From contig NZ_JAOEFX010000007.1 in assembly GCF_025421775.1 (NCBI RefSeq), positions 62,001-126,000 of the forward strand: a stretch of 64,000 nucleotides of DNA, given 5' to 3'. This document shows positions 1-8,707 of the stretch, in pieces. The notes under the pieces were generated by a model that worked only from the letters and a program-made list of their open reading frames with translations, made no database searches and had not been told where the DNA came from. This stretch comes from Paenarthrobacter aurescens (GTDB taxonomy: Bacteria > Actinomycetota > Actinomycetes > Actinomycetales > Micrococcaceae). Each line of letters opens with the position of its first letter. Within the stretch, counting starts at the first letter, position 1. The translations under genes were made by a program, and so were the position numbers.

Positions 1-1068
1 CAGCCGGACGGCCCAGCGATGCAGCATGCCCCACGGGAGTCCTTCATGCGCCCGGGCGGGGCCATCAGCGACGTTGAGGAACCATCGGTGGCCGAGGTGC
101 ATGCGGTGCGGGAAGGCAACCAGCGCACGGATCACGGGCAGGTCTGCGTTCAGCTCACCGCCAGTGGCCTCCTCCAACAGGGCAAGGCCTTCCAGCGCGC
201 GGCCGGCCCCGTTCCACCAGTAAGCGAACCCTTCATCGATGGCGCCGTCAGCGGGAATGGAGGCGAGGAAGCGGTCCAGCCCCTCGATGCAGCGGGCAAT
301 AACCTGGGCCTGCTCATCAGGGTCATCAACCAGCAGCAAGGCCGCGGCGATGATGTTCGAGTGGATCCACGGATTCCAGTTGTGGACATCTCCGTTGAGG
401 CCCAGCCAGTGCCAGTCGAGCCGATCCAGGAAGGGCCGAATGACGCGTTCGTTCGTCTCAAGCCGGATGCGCTTGCGGAGGCCAGGCGCCCTGTCATCAA
501 GGGCATCTCCCAGCACCAGGTCCAGCCACGCGAGTTGGGCCACCACCTCCCCGGCGCCGAGGTCCAGGTAGGGGCGCGTGCGGTCCGGGACCACCTCGCC
601 GTTGCGGGTGAACACGTCGTCGTGCGCTGCCCAGCTCCACGAGCTCTGCTCGCACAGGAGGTAGGCGCCGTCAATCACCTCATCGAGCCAGGCGTCGCCC
701 GAGTCAGGTCCAGACTCCGCGGACTCGGACATAGCGGCCATCACGACGGCGCGAGTCAGCCGCTCCTGTCGGCCCGCCACCAGTGCTTCGTAGGCCGTGC
801 GGTTGCCGTCCCGGAAATAACGCGCGTAGTGGGAGACGAGCGGTTGCGGCCAGGGACTGCCCTTCTCCGTGTCCGCTTGGGTGCGCAGCTCTGAAAGGGG
901 GCGCAAAGCAGCGAGCTGCCATCCGGCGTCGGACGCTGGACGAATGGTGAGCCGGTCCCGGGAGCCGCGGAGCGAGTCCGTCAGGGAGGACGCCTCGGCC
1001 TGTGTGCCCCAAGCACTCCTTAAGGGGTAAAACGGTGGCGCTTCAACGGCTGCGGTGCCGGTTGCCAT
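1..1068 (-). CDS. Heparinase II/III family protein (C-terminus beyond window)
   Basis: The reading frame runs open from an ATG at 1066-1068 to the window edge, giving 356 codons without a stop. Visible segments resemble the alpha-barrel of heparinase II/III-like polysaccharide lyases: CEQSSWSWAAHDD, a DLGAGEVVAQLAWL helix, DVHNWNPWIHSN and FAYWWNGAGRALEGL. Such enzymes cleave uronic-acid polysaccharides by beta-elimination. No signal peptide is visible at the N-terminus, so it may act inside the cell on imported oligosaccharides. It is transcribed divergently from the hydroxyacid dehydrogenase/ABC importer operon at 1233, which suggests a shared substrate. The catalytic residues and the C-terminal beta-sandwich cannot be judged from this part. 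Family assignment is by pattern recognition; substrate is unknown. Confidence 0.8.
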   Translation of the reverse strand, partial: MATGTAAVEAPPFYPLRSAWGTQAEASSLTDSLRGSRDRLTIRPASDAGWQLAALRPLSELRTQADTEKGSPWPQPLVSHYARYFRDGNRTAYEALVAGRQERLTRAVVMAAMSESAESGPDSGDAWLDEVIDGAYLLCEQSSWSWAAHDDVFTRNGEVVPDRTRPYLDLGAGEVVAQLAWLDLVLGDALDDRAPGLRKRIRLETNERVIRPFLDRLDWHWLGLNGDVHNWNPWIHSNIIAAALLLVDDPDEQAQVIARCIEGLDRFLASIPADGAIDEGFAYWWNGAGRALEGLALLEEATGGELNADLPVIRALVAFPHRMHLGHRWFLNVADGPARAHEGLPWGMLHRWAVRL

Positions 1069-1086
1069 AGGAATTCTTCTCTCATT

Positions 1087-1109
1087 TGTTCGAGTTTGAA
1101 CGTTTCAGA
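1087..1109. promoter_or_regulatory. Putative DeoR-type operator, divergent promoter region
   Basis: The AT-rich divergent region 1069-1232 holds TGTTCGAG (1087-1094), then GTTTGAAC (1094-1101) and GTTTCAGA (1102-1109). They form a GTTC-N6-GAAC inverted arrangement that resembles the TGTTYGAA boxes upstream of 26814, 51944, 54095 and 54384. It sits about 20 to 40 bp upstream of the heparinase-like start and so could control that gene, the operon at 1233, or both. The match is weaker than at the other sites. Confidence 0.4.
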
Positions 1110-1232
1110 TCAAGCTCGATTGAGTTGAATGAACTGTCTTGTTTATGAGTATGTACTGATTATTAGATGTGATGCAACACATAAATCACGGTCGAACAGG
1201 CCGCCGATAAATTCGAAGGGAGGATCCACTCA

Positions 1233-2246
1233 ATGTCGCTCAAGCCCCAGGCACTGCTGGTCATGAATAGCGGAACCTTTGCTGACCAGTTCGATTCCAC
1301 GCGACTGGAGCGGCTGGCTGGACTGGTCGATCTTGGTGACGAACCCTGGACGGATTCCCTGGACGCCCCCGAGCTTGCGGGCCGCCTGGAAGAGGTGGAA
1401 ATCCTCCTCACCAGCTGGGGAGTTCCCCAGCTCAACGCCGATCGTCTGGAGCGCATGCCCAAACTCCGGGCGGTCTTCCACTGTGCAGGAACAGTGCGCA
1501 GCTTCGTGAGCGAAGAACTCTGGGATCGAGGCATTACAGTGACCAACGGCGCCGACGCCAACGCCATCCCAGTCGCCGAGTTCACGTTCGCTTCCATCGT
1601 CCTGGCCGGCAAAAAGGCCCACGTCCTGGCCAACGATGCCCGCACGCACCGGGATGACTGGAGCTACATCGACAGCCGCGGCGAGCTCGGAAACATTGGT
1701 CGCGTTGTGGGCGTCATCGGGTTCTCCCGCATCGGACGGCGGGTGGTCCAACTGGTCCAGCAACTCCAGGACGTGACGTGTTTGGTCAGCGACCCCTACG
1801 CCGATCCTCTCGAGGTGGCGGCTGCGGGCGGCACACTGGTCACACTCGAAGAACTCCTGCCGGCATCGGACGTCGTCACGATCCATGCCCCCGCACTCCC
1901 CGAAACCCGCAACATGATCAGCACGGCTGAGCTGAGTGCCATGAAGGACCACGCGACGCTCATCAACACCGCACGCGGCTCCTTGGTGGACACGGCGGCG
2001 CTCGAGAAGGAGTGCGCCACCGGACGAATCACAGCCCTGTTGGACGTCACGGAGCCTGAGCCGCTGCCGGCAGAATCCACCCTGTACGACCTCCCCAACG
2101 TAATCCTCACTCCGCACATCGCCGGCTCACTCGGAACAGAAACCCGCAGGATGTCCGATGCCGCGTTGGACGACCTGGAACGGTATCTCGCCGGCAAGGA
2201 CCTCCTCGCCCAAGTTGTCCATGAGGACCTCGGCCTCAGCGCCTAG
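1233..2246 (+). CDS. D-isomer-specific 2-hydroxyacid dehydrogenase family (module A)
   Basis: The 337-aa protein has the two-domain layout of NAD-dependent D-2-hydroxyacid dehydrogenases. The nucleotide loop is GFSRIG at residues 163-168, so the middle glycine of GxGxxG is serine. Catalytic-type residues are present: Arg in NTARGSLVD, Glu in the DVTEPEPLP stretch and His in TPHIAGSLG. The start is an ATG after GGGAGGATCC. It is the first gene of an operon with a sugar ABC importer, YesL and GH35 genes, and is paralogous to the proteins at 30156 and 57625. A role in reducing or oxidising a sugar-derived keto or hydroxy acid is inference; the true substrate is unknown. Confidence 0.85.
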   Translation: MSLKPQALLVMNSGTFADQFDSTRLERLAGLVDLGDEPWTDSLDAPELAGRLEEVEILLTSWGVPQLNADRLERMPKLRAVFHCAGTVRSFVSEELWDRGITVTNGADANAIPVAEFTFASIVLAGKKAHVLANDARTHRDDWSYIDSRGELGNIGRVVGVIGFSRIGRRVVQLVQQLQDVTCLVSDPYADPLEVAAAGGTLVTLEELLPASDVVTIHAPALPETRNMISTAELSAMKDHATLINTARGSLVDTAALEKECATGRITALLDVTEPEPLPAESTLYDLPNVILTPHIAGSLGTETRRMSDAALDDLERYLAGKDLLAQVVHEDLGLSA

Positions 2247-2307
2247 CCCCGTCAAACCCAGAGCCGCAGCCGCGGCAGACTTAAGAACCCCCACTAAGGA
2301 GAACGCA

Positions 2308-3588
2308 ATGAAGCGCACAACCCTCGCCGCAATCGCCCTTGCGGTGACTGCAGGGCTCGGACTCACCGGCTGTGCCGGCGCGGCCGGACCCGCCGAACCG
2401 CAGGCGGCCGAAGGAAAGACCCGGCTGACCGTCTCGGTATGGAACTACGAGGGCACCCCGGAGTTCAAGGCCCTCTTTGACGGCTACGAGGCCGCCAATC
2501 CCAACGTGGACATTGAACCCGTGGACATCCTGGCTGACGACTACCCGCAAAAGGTCACCACCATGCTTGCCGGTGGCGACACCACGGACGTGCTCACCAT
2601 GAAAAACGTGATCGACTACTCCCGCTACGCCAACAACGGCCAGCTGCAGGAGATCAACAGCGTGGTGGACAAGGTGGGCAAGGACAACCTCGCCGGCCTG
2701 GACGCGTTCGACATGGACGGCAAATACTTCGCGACTCCCTACCGTCAGGACTTCTGGCTCCTGTACTACAACAAGGATCTGTTCAAGGCTGCCGGCATCG
2801 AAGAGCCCAAGGACCTGACGTGGAAGAAGTACACGGAGATCGCCAAGAAGCTCACCACCGAAGCTGAAGGCAAGAAGGTCTACGGCACGTACCACCACAT
2901 CTGGCGCTCAGTGGTCCAGGCCATCGCAGCAGCACAGAACGGTGCTGACCAGAACAGCGGCGACTATGGCTTCATGGAGGACCAGTACAACACCGCCCTG
3001 GACCTCCAGAAGTCCGGCACCACCCTGGACTTCGGCACCGCCAAGAGCCAGAAGACCAGCTACCGCACCATGTTCGAGACCGGCCAGGCTGCCATGATGC
3101 CCATGGGCACCTGGTACACGGCCGGCATCCTGCAGGCCAAGAAGGACGGAAAGACCAACGTCAATTGGGGCCTGGCTCCGATGCCGCAGAAGAACGACGA
3201 CGGCAAGGTCACCACGTTCGGTTCGCCCACGGCTTTCGCCGTGAACAAGAATGCGACCCACTCTGACGAAGCCAAGAAGTTCATCGAGTGGGCAGCCGGC
3301 GAAGAAGGCGCGAAGGCTATCTCCAAGATCGGTGTTGTCCCGGCATTGCAGAACGAGTCCGTCACGGCTGAGTACTTCAAGCTTGAAGGCCTGCCTACCG
3401 ACGAGCTCTCCAAGAAGGCCTTCACGCCGGATGTCACCGCACTGGAAATGCCTGTCAGCGACAAGTCGGCTGCCACGGACAAGATCCTCAACCAGGAGCA
3501 CGACCTCATCATGGTCGGCGAGCGCTCCGTCACCGATGGCGTTGCTGAGATGGGCAAGCGCGTCAAGAGCGAAGTCCTGGGACAGTAA
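2308..3588 (+). CDS. Sugar ABC transporter substrate-binding lipoprotein (module A)
   Basis: The 426-aa precursor begins MKRTTLAAIALAVTAGLG and has a lipobox LTGC near residue 22, so it should be anchored to the outer face of the membrane. The mature part follows the extracellular solute-binding protein family 1 pattern (LTVSVWNYEGTPEFKALFDGYEAANP near the start, with later PYRQDFWLLYYNKDLFKAAG and MMPMGTWY segments). It should capture an oligosaccharide for the two permeases downstream. The ATG at 2308 is preferred over upstream in-frame starts because it follows CTAAGGAGAACGCA and begins the signal peptide. No ATPase gene is in the operon; CUT1 importers often share an MsiK-like ATPase encoded elsewhere. 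Confidence 0.92.
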   Translation: MKRTTLAAIALAVTAGLGLTGCAGAAGPAEPQAAEGKTRLTVSVWNYEGTPEFKALFDGYEAANPNVDIEPVDILADDYPQKVTTMLAGGDTTDVLTMKNVIDYSRYANNGQLQEINSVVDKVGKDNLAGLDAFDMDGKYFATPYRQDFWLLYYNKDLFKAAGIEEPKDLTWKKYTEIAKKLTTEAEGKKVYGTYHHIWRSVVQAIAAAQNGADQNSGDYGFMEDQYNTALDLQKSGTTLDFGTAKSQKTSYRTMFETGQAAMMPMGTWYTAGILQAKKDGKTNVNWGLAPMPQKNDDGKVTTFGSPTAFAVNKNATHSDEAKKFIEWAAGEEGAKAISKIGVVPALQNESVTAEYFKLEGLPTDELSKKAFTPDVTALEMPVSDKSAATDKILNQEHDLIMVGERSVTDGVAEMGKRVKSEVLGQ

Positions 3589-3606
3589 CTCCCCAGCATC
3601 ACTCCC

Positions 3607-3649
3607 CCGGTTCCGGTGCCGCGTCATTGATGCGCAGCACCGGAACCGG
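3607..3649. terminator. Hairpin between substrate-binding gene and permeases
   Basis: A 13-bp perfect inverted repeat (CCGGTTCCGGTGC at 3607-3619 and its complement at 3637-3649) lies in the 118-bp gap after the binding-protein gene. There is no T-run, so a transcript-stabilising or partially terminating role that raises binding-protein level over permease is more likely than full termination. A similar hairpin occupies the same place in module C (55724-55746). Confidence 0.55.
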
Positions 3650-3706
3650 ACCTGAACTCTCCGGATCCTGAAATGGAGGAACGCCCCCGCCCCGGGAGCG
3701 GTCATC

Positions 3707-4633
3707 ATGACTACTGAAACAATCACCCAGGCGCCTGCCCCCGTGCATAGCCGCGGCAACAGGAAGCAAGCCAGGCGTAACACGCTGATCGGCTGGACGT
3801 TCATCCTTCCGAACTTCCTGGGCTTCCTGGCCTTCACCCTCATTCCAGTCGTGGCCGCTTTCGCGCTCTCCTTCATGGAATGGACCTCATTCAGCGCCCC
3901 CAAGTGGGTTGGCCTGGCCAACTTCCAGCGCATGTTCGCCAGCGATTCCTTCTGGATCGCCCTCCGGAACACCGTTGTTTACGCACTCGGTCACGTTCCA
4001 CTCACCATGGCACTCGCGCTCATCCTGGCGATGCTCCTGAACCGCAAGCTCAAGGGCATCGGTTTCTTCCGGGTAGCCATTTTCTTCCCCTACATCACCT
4101 CTTTGGTTGCCGTCGCCGTGGTCTGGAACATGCTGTTCAGCCCGGACAGCGGTCCCATTAATCAGTTCCTCGGCTCCATCGGCATTGCCAACCCACCGGG
4201 CTGGACCTCCAGCTCCGATTGGGCCATGCCTGCTGTGATCATCACCAGTGTGTGGCGCGACATGGGCTACTACATGGTGCTGTACTTAGCCGGCTTGCAG
4301 GCGATCCCCACCGAACTGTACGAAGCCGCCGAAGTTGACGGTGCCAGTGCTTGGCAGCGTTTCTGGAACGTCACCATCCCGTCCCTGCGTCCCACCACGT
4401 TCTTTGTGGTGGTCATGCTGACGGTCTCCAGCTTCAAGGTGTTCGACCTCATTGTGGTCATGACCAACGGTGGCCCCGGCCGCTCCACCACAGTGCTGTC
4501 CCAGCTGATCTACCAGGAGGGCATCGGCGAAGGTAAGTTCGGGTACTCCTCGGCCATTTCGCTGGTTCTGTTCATCATCGTGCTGACGGTTACCGTCCTG
4601 CAGTTCAAGATCCAACAGCGGAGGGAACGCTGA
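3707..4633 (+). CDS. Sugar ABC transporter permease, MalF-like (module A)
   Basis: The 308-aa membrane protein has about six hydrophobic segments and the binding-protein-dependent transport loop EAAEVDGASAWQRFWNVTIP, which contacts the ATPase through its EAA helix. The N-terminus is hydrophilic (about 28 residues) before the first membrane segment GWTFILPNFLGFLAF. It should form a heterodimer with the product of 4633-5574. The stop codon overlaps the next start by one base (TGATG), so the two are translationally coupled. Confidence 0.93.
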   Translation: MTTETITQAPAPVHSRGNRKQARRNTLIGWTFILPNFLGFLAFTLIPVVAAFALSFMEWTSFSAPKWVGLANFQRMFASDSFWIALRNTVVYALGHVPLTMALALILAMLLNRKLKGIGFFRVAIFFPYITSLVAVAVVWNMLFSPDSGPINQFLGSIGIANPPGWTSSSDWAMPAVIITSVWRDMGYYMVLYLAGLQAIPTELYEAAEVDGASAWQRFWNVTIPSLRPTTFFVVVMLTVSSFKVFDLIVVMTNGGPGRSTTVLSQLIYQEGIGEGKFGYSSAISLVLFIIVLTVTVLQFKIQQRRER

Positions 4634-5574
4634 TGACCAACATGGCCGAAGACCTCAAAGCCACTCATGTGACGGACGCAGCACCGCTCCCGAACGGCGC
4701 ACCCACTGCGGAAGACCGCCGTCGTACTGACCGCAAGCGCTCCCCGCGCGAGCAGAAAAAGCGCACCGCGAACGTCGTCATCTACGGCGTCCTGGTGGTG
4801 CTGGTGGTGGCGCTCATGGTGCCGTTCATCTGGATGCTCTCGTCCTCGCTGAAGGAGAACAACCAGGTCCTCACCGTACCCATCCAGTGGATTCCGCAGG
4901 AGTTCGTGTGGAGCAACTACACGGACATCTGGACGCGCATCCCCATGATGGGCTACCTGCAGAACTCGCTGTATCTTGCGGTGATCATCACCTGCCTGCA
5001 GGTCCTCACCGGCTCGTTGGCCGCCTACGGTTTCTCCAAGGTTCGCTTCCCGGGCCGTGATGTCCTGTTCCTGGCCTACATCGGCACCATCGCTGTTCCG
5101 TGGCAGGCCTACATGGTGCCGCAGTACATCATGATGCAGCAGCTGGGCCTCACCAACAGCTTCAACGCGTTGATTCTCCTGCAGGCATTCGGTGCCTTCG
5201 GCGTGTTCCTGATGCGCCAGTACTACATGACCATCCCGGACGAGCTCTGCGAAGCGGCCCGCATCGATGGCCTGAGCGAATACGGCATCTGGGCCCGCGT
5301 CATCCTGCCCCTGTCCAAGCCGGCCCTCGCCAGCCTGGCGCTGCTCACGTTCGTGAACACGTGGAACGACTACATGGGTCCCTTCATCTACCTCACGTCC
5401 AACCGCCTCTGGACTGTCCAGCTGGGCCTTCGTTCCTTCGTTGGCCAGTTCGACGCCGAGTACGCCATGATCATGACCGGCTCCGTGATCTCCGTGATCC
5501 CGATCCTCATCATCTTCCTCATTGGCCAGCGTTACTTCATCCAAGGCATCGCGACGAGCGGGATGAAAGGATGA
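4633..5574 (+). CDS. Sugar ABC transporter permease, MalG-like (module A)
   Basis: The 313-aa protein has a charged N-terminal tail of about 50 residues (DRRRTDRKRSPREQKKR) and then six predicted membrane segments. The EAA loop reads CEAARIDGLSEYGIWARVILP. It is the second half of the permease dimer with the preceding gene. The start overlaps the stop of the upstream permease, and its own stop overlaps the next start (ATGA at 5571-5574). Confidence 0.93.
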   Translation: MTNMAEDLKATHVTDAAPLPNGAPTAEDRRRTDRKRSPREQKKRTANVVIYGVLVVLVVALMVPFIWMLSSSLKENNQVLTVPIQWIPQEFVWSNYTDIWTRIPMMGYLQNSLYLAVIITCLQVLTGSLAAYGFSKVRFPGRDVLFLAYIGTIAVPWQAYMVPQYIMMQQLGLTNSFNALILLQAFGAFGVFLMRQYYMTIPDELCEAARIDGLSEYGIWARVILPLSKPALASLALLTFVNTWNDYMGPFIYLTSNRLWTVQLGLRSFVGQFDAEYAMIMTGSVISVIPILIIFLIGQRYFIQGIATSGMKG

Positions 5575-6278
5575 GTATTGTGAGCGCTAAACCGCGGCGG
5601 TGGGCCGGTCCAGGATTCGAGACCTTCGGGAGCATTTTCGGGTTCATTTATACCTTCCTTGCCGGGAACGTCCTGCTGGCCGTAGCCAACGCGCCGTTGG
5701 TGCTCTGCCTCGCCCTGGTGGCCGACCCTGCGGCCGCGTGGCCGTTCTTCCTGGCTCTCTCGGTCACCATTGGGCCGTCGCTCGCCGGCATCTTCGCCGC
5801 GTTCCGAGCATTGAACGACGACGGCGGCGCGGTCAAGCCGGTTGCCGCTTTCCTTCTGGGATACAAGCGCAGTTTCGCGAAAGCCGCACTGCTCGGCGTG
5901 GGTGCCGTGGCCATGCTGATGTTCCTTGGCGTGGACCTGGCCGTCCTCCAGAACAATGTCCAGACCATCCCAGGCGCTGCCCTGCTGGTGCCGCTGATCG
6001 TCGTAGCAGCCGCCGTGACGGTGAGCCTTACCGTCACGGCGATTGCCGGCGTCGTACTTCTGCCTGAGGCGAAGCTGAAAAGCGTCCTCAAGGCTTCGCT
6101 TTATCTGGTGGCGCAGCGCTGGTACCTCAGCCTGGCCATGCTGGTCCTGCTCGGGATCATCGCTTCGGCTGCCGTGATGCAGCCGGTCCTGGGTATCGCG
6201 TTGGCGCCGGCACCGCTGCTGTTCGTGATCTGGAGCAATGCCTCGTACGCTTTCCACGCCGTGCTGCGTTCCGCGTAG
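5571..6278 (+). CDS. YesL family (DUF624) membrane protein
   Basis: The 235-aa protein has about five hydrophobic segments (IFGFIYTFLAGNVLLAVANAP and APLVLCLALV near the N-terminus) and matches the general look of YesL/DUF624 proteins, which usually sit in operons with carbohydrate importers and glycoside hydrolases. Their function is not settled. The ATG at 5571 overlaps the permease stop by four bases, which fixes this start over an earlier in-frame one that would lie inside the permease gene. Confidence 0.8.
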   Translation: MSIVSAKPRRWAGPGFETFGSIFGFIYTFLAGNVLLAVANAPLVLCLALVADPAAAWPFFLALSVTIGPSLAGIFAAFRALNDDGGAVKPVAAFLLGYKRSFAKAALLGVGAVAMLMFLGVDLAVLQNNVQTIPGAALLVPLIVVAAAVTVSLTVTAIAGVVLLPEAKLKSVLKASLYLVAQRWYLSLAMLVLLGIIASAAVMQPVLGIALAPAPLLFVIWSNASYAFHAVLRSA

Positions 6279-6296
6279 ACCCTGTTAGGACCTTTC

Positions 6297-8048
6297 TTGA
6301 GCAACTTCGCAATCGGCGATCAGGACTTCCTCCTGGACGATCAGCCGTTCCGCATCCTCTCCGGAGCCATCCACTACTTCCGGGTTCACCCCGATCTGTG
6401 GGCGGACCGGATCCATAAGGCCCGACTGATGGGGCTGAACACCATCGAGACCTACGTGCCGTGGAATGAGCACTCGCCCGAGCCGGGTGTCTTTTTGACC
6501 GACGGCGGGCTGGATCTTGGGCGCTTCCTGGACCTGGTGGCCGCTTCCGGGATGCACGCGATCGTCCGACCCGGCCCCTACATCTGCGCCGAATGGGACA
6601 ACGGCGGGCTGCCCGCGTGGCTGTTCACCGACCCCACCGTGGGTGTCCGCAGCAGCGAACCCGGCTACTTGGCCGCCGTCTCTTCCTACATGGAGTCCGT
6701 GCTGGCTTTGGTGGTGCCCCGGCAGATCACGCAGGGCGGTCCAGTGATCATGTTCCAGATTGAGAACGAGTACGGCGCCTACGGGAAGGACAAGGAGTAC
6801 CTGCAGCATTTGGTAGACCTGTCCAAGCGTTCAGGTGTGGACGTTCCACTGTTCACCTGCGACCAACCGTTCGGGACCATGATCGAGGACGGCTCGTTGC
6901 CGGAGCTCCACAAGACGGGGACCTTTGGCTCGCGTGCTGACGAGCGGCTGGCCTTCCTGCGCGAGCGGCAGCCTACCGGGCCGCTGATGTGCGCCGAGTT
7001 CTGGAACGGCTGGTTCGACAACTGGGGAACACACCACCACACCACCGACGCCGCTGCCTCCGCCGCCGAGCTCGATGCCCTTCTGGCTGCCGGGGCTTCT
7101 GTGAACATCTACATGTTCCACGGCGGCACCAACTTCGGCTTCACCAACGGCGCCAACGACAAGGGCATTTACGAGCCCACCATCACGTCCTATGACTATG
7201 ACGCTCCCCTCTCCGAGGACGGGCACCCGACAGCCAAGTACTTCGCGTTCCGGGAAGTCATTGCCAAGCACTTCCCGGTACCCTCCGACGTACCGCCAGG
7301 GCGGGTGCCGGTTCCGGCTTCTTCGCTCGCCGTCTCCCGGTCCGTGTCCTTGCTGGAAGTTCCGGTTGCCACCCAGCTGGTTCCTGGCTCCGTTCCACCT
7401 GTGGAAATCACTGGCCAGTACCGGGGCTTCTACCTCTATGAGAAGGCCTTGGAAACCGGTGGCGTCCTGTCCTTTGCTGAGATCCGGGACCGCGCGCAGT
7501 TCTTCCTGGACGGCGTTCCCGTCGGTGTCCTAAGCCGGGAACTGGGTGAGCTCTCTGTTGTCATCCCCGCTGGTGGCCGCCTGCAGGTTCTCTTGGAAGA
7601 CCAGGGCCGGGTGAACTACGGGCAGAGGATCGGCGAGGACAAAGGATTGACCGGACCTGCGTTGCTCAACGGCGTGGAGGTTCTGGACTGGGAGATCGGC
7701 GCTGTTGACCTGGCTTCGCTTGATGCGTTCCGATCAGCAGCGGCTGACCTGCCGGCCGGTGTCGTCTCCGCCGGCGTAGCTGGTCCGTCGGTTTCGTTCG
7801 CGACCTTCGACGCCGATGGCCCCGGGGATAGATTCATTCGTTTGGACGGCTGGACCAAGGGAAATGCCTTCATCAACGGCTTCAACCTGGGCCGTTACTG
7901 GAGCCGCGGACCGCAGCGCACCCTGTACGTCCCGGGACCGCTGATCCGCGAAGGCGCCAACGAGCTCGCCATCCTGGAACTGCACGGAAGCGCGACGCGC
8001 GAGGTAAGTTTCGCCGTCGAGCCTGACCTGGGCCCGGACGAAAAGTAA
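6297..8048 (+). CDS. Beta-galactosidase, glycoside hydrolase family 35
   Basis: The 583-aa protein begins with the GH35 barrel: YVPWNEHSPEPG, GPYICAEWDNGGLPAWL, MFQIENEYGAYG with the probable acid/base Glu158, and CAEFWNGWFDNWG with the probable nucleophile Glu234, then MFHGGTNFGFTNGAN. The rest forms the C-terminal beta domains, ending with WTKGNAFINGFNLGRYW. There is no signal peptide, so it should act in the cytoplasm on beta-galactosides imported by the upstream transporter. The start is TTG at 6297 preceded by TTAGGACC; no better ATG or GTG precedes the conserved DFLLDDQPFRILSGAIHYFR block. Confidence 0.93.
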   Translation: MSNFAIGDQDFLLDDQPFRILSGAIHYFRVHPDLWADRIHKARLMGLNTIETYVPWNEHSPEPGVFLTDGGLDLGRFLDLVAASGMHAIVRPGPYICAEWDNGGLPAWLFTDPTVGVRSSEPGYLAAVSSYMESVLALVVPRQITQGGPVIMFQIENEYGAYGKDKEYLQHLVDLSKRSGVDVPLFTCDQPFGTMIEDGSLPELHKTGTFGSRADERLAFLRERQPTGPLMCAEFWNGWFDNWGTHHHTTDAAASAAELDALLAAGASVNIYMFHGGTNFGFTNGANDKGIYEPTITSYDYDAPLSEDGHPTAKYFAFREVIAKHFPVPSDVPPGRVPVPASSLAVSRSVSLLEVPVATQLVPGSVPPVEITGQYRGFYLYEKALETGGVLSFAEIRDRAQFFLDGVPVGVLSRELGELSVVIPAGGRLQVLLEDQGRVNYGQRIGEDKGLTGPALLNGVEVLDWEIGAVDLASLDAFRSAAADLPAGVVSAGVAGPSVSFATFDADGPGDRFIRLDGWTKGNAFINGFNLGRYWSRGPQRTLYVPGPLIREGANELAILELHGSATREVSFAVEPDLGPDEK

Positions 8049-8180
8049 CCCTCTCTCACTTAATGGGCCTTTGGTGCAGACCGTCTCTCACCTCCAGCGC
8101 CCATCCCCCAAACCCTCTATCACTTGCTTGAAAGAAGGGAGAGAGGGTTCGGCATAAAGGGCCGATAGGTGAGAGAGGGT
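8048..8180. repeat. Nested inverted-repeat element built on CCCTCTCTCAC
   Basis: The outer arms ACCCTCTCTCACTTA (8048-8062) and TAGGTGAGAGAGGGT (8166-8180) are complementary with one mismatch. Inside lie another copy (CCGTCTCTCACCT at 8081-8093) and a second hairpin with arms AACCCTCTATCACTT (8111-8125) and AAGGGAGAGAGGGTT (8135-8149). It starts on the last base of the GH35 stop codon. It looks like a short dispersed palindromic element rather than a gene. Confidence 0.7.
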
Positions 8181-8195
8181 CGATCGGGGGATGCG

Positions 8196-8225
8196 AAAAG
8201 GGACCGGTTCTTCAACCGGTCCCTT
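8196..8225 (-). terminator. Rho-independent terminator of the small lipoprotein gene
   Basis: A perfect 12-bp stem (AAGGGACCGGTT at 8198-8209, complement at 8214-8225) with a four-base loop is followed on the minus strand by TTTT. It lies 40 bp past the stop of the lipoprotein gene. Confidence 0.8.
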
Positions 8226-8265
8226 CTGCGTGTTCAGCGACTGTGTGTTCAGCGCGCGGGCGTCA

Positions 8266-8607
8266 TTAGCCGCGGCAGAGCTCGCCGTACTTGGTGCCTG
8301 CTTCCTGATAGGCAGCGCCGAGCTCGCCCAGCTTTGCTTCATCCGGGGTTTCCTTTGCCTGCTCATCCAGGAACTCCAGGATCGCCGTGACAACCGGCTT
8401 CATGTCGGTGGAAGCCACGGGCTCGATAGGCCGGATTGCGTTGGCCACGCGGATGGTGGCGGTCTTGCTCGCGTTCTGGGGAATGCCGGCTGCGGCGACG
8501 CCAACGCGGTCACAGGTTTCCGCGGTGGTCAGCTGCTGCTGGGCGGAACAAGCGGATGCCGAGGCGATGAGCCCGGCGGCGATCAGGACAGTGGTGAGTT
8601 TCTTCAT
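8266..8607 (-). CDS. Small secreted lipoprotein of unknown function
   Basis: The 113-aa product begins MKKLTTVLIAAGLIASASAC, a clear lipoprotein signal with the lipobox cysteine at residue 20. The mature part has two further cysteines (ETCDRVG and GELCRG), probably a disulphide. No known domain was recognised. The ATG at 8607 follows GAGGGAATC on the minus strand and begins the signal peptide, so the longer in-frame start at 8667 is unlikely. It stands alone with its own terminator. Confidence 0.75.
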   Translation of the reverse strand: MKKLTTVLIAAGLIASASACSAQQQLTTAETCDRVGVAAAGIPQNASKTATIRVANAIRPIEPVASTDMKPVVTAILEFLDEQAKETPDEAKLGELGAAYQEAGTKYGELCRG

Positions 8608-8707
8608 GATTCCCTCAGTGGTCGACGTCCCTTTGATTGTAATCAGAGCCGGGGCCCGGTCACGCATTAGGTCCGGCTTGCCCGCCGTCGAATCGTTATC
8701 GGATCCG

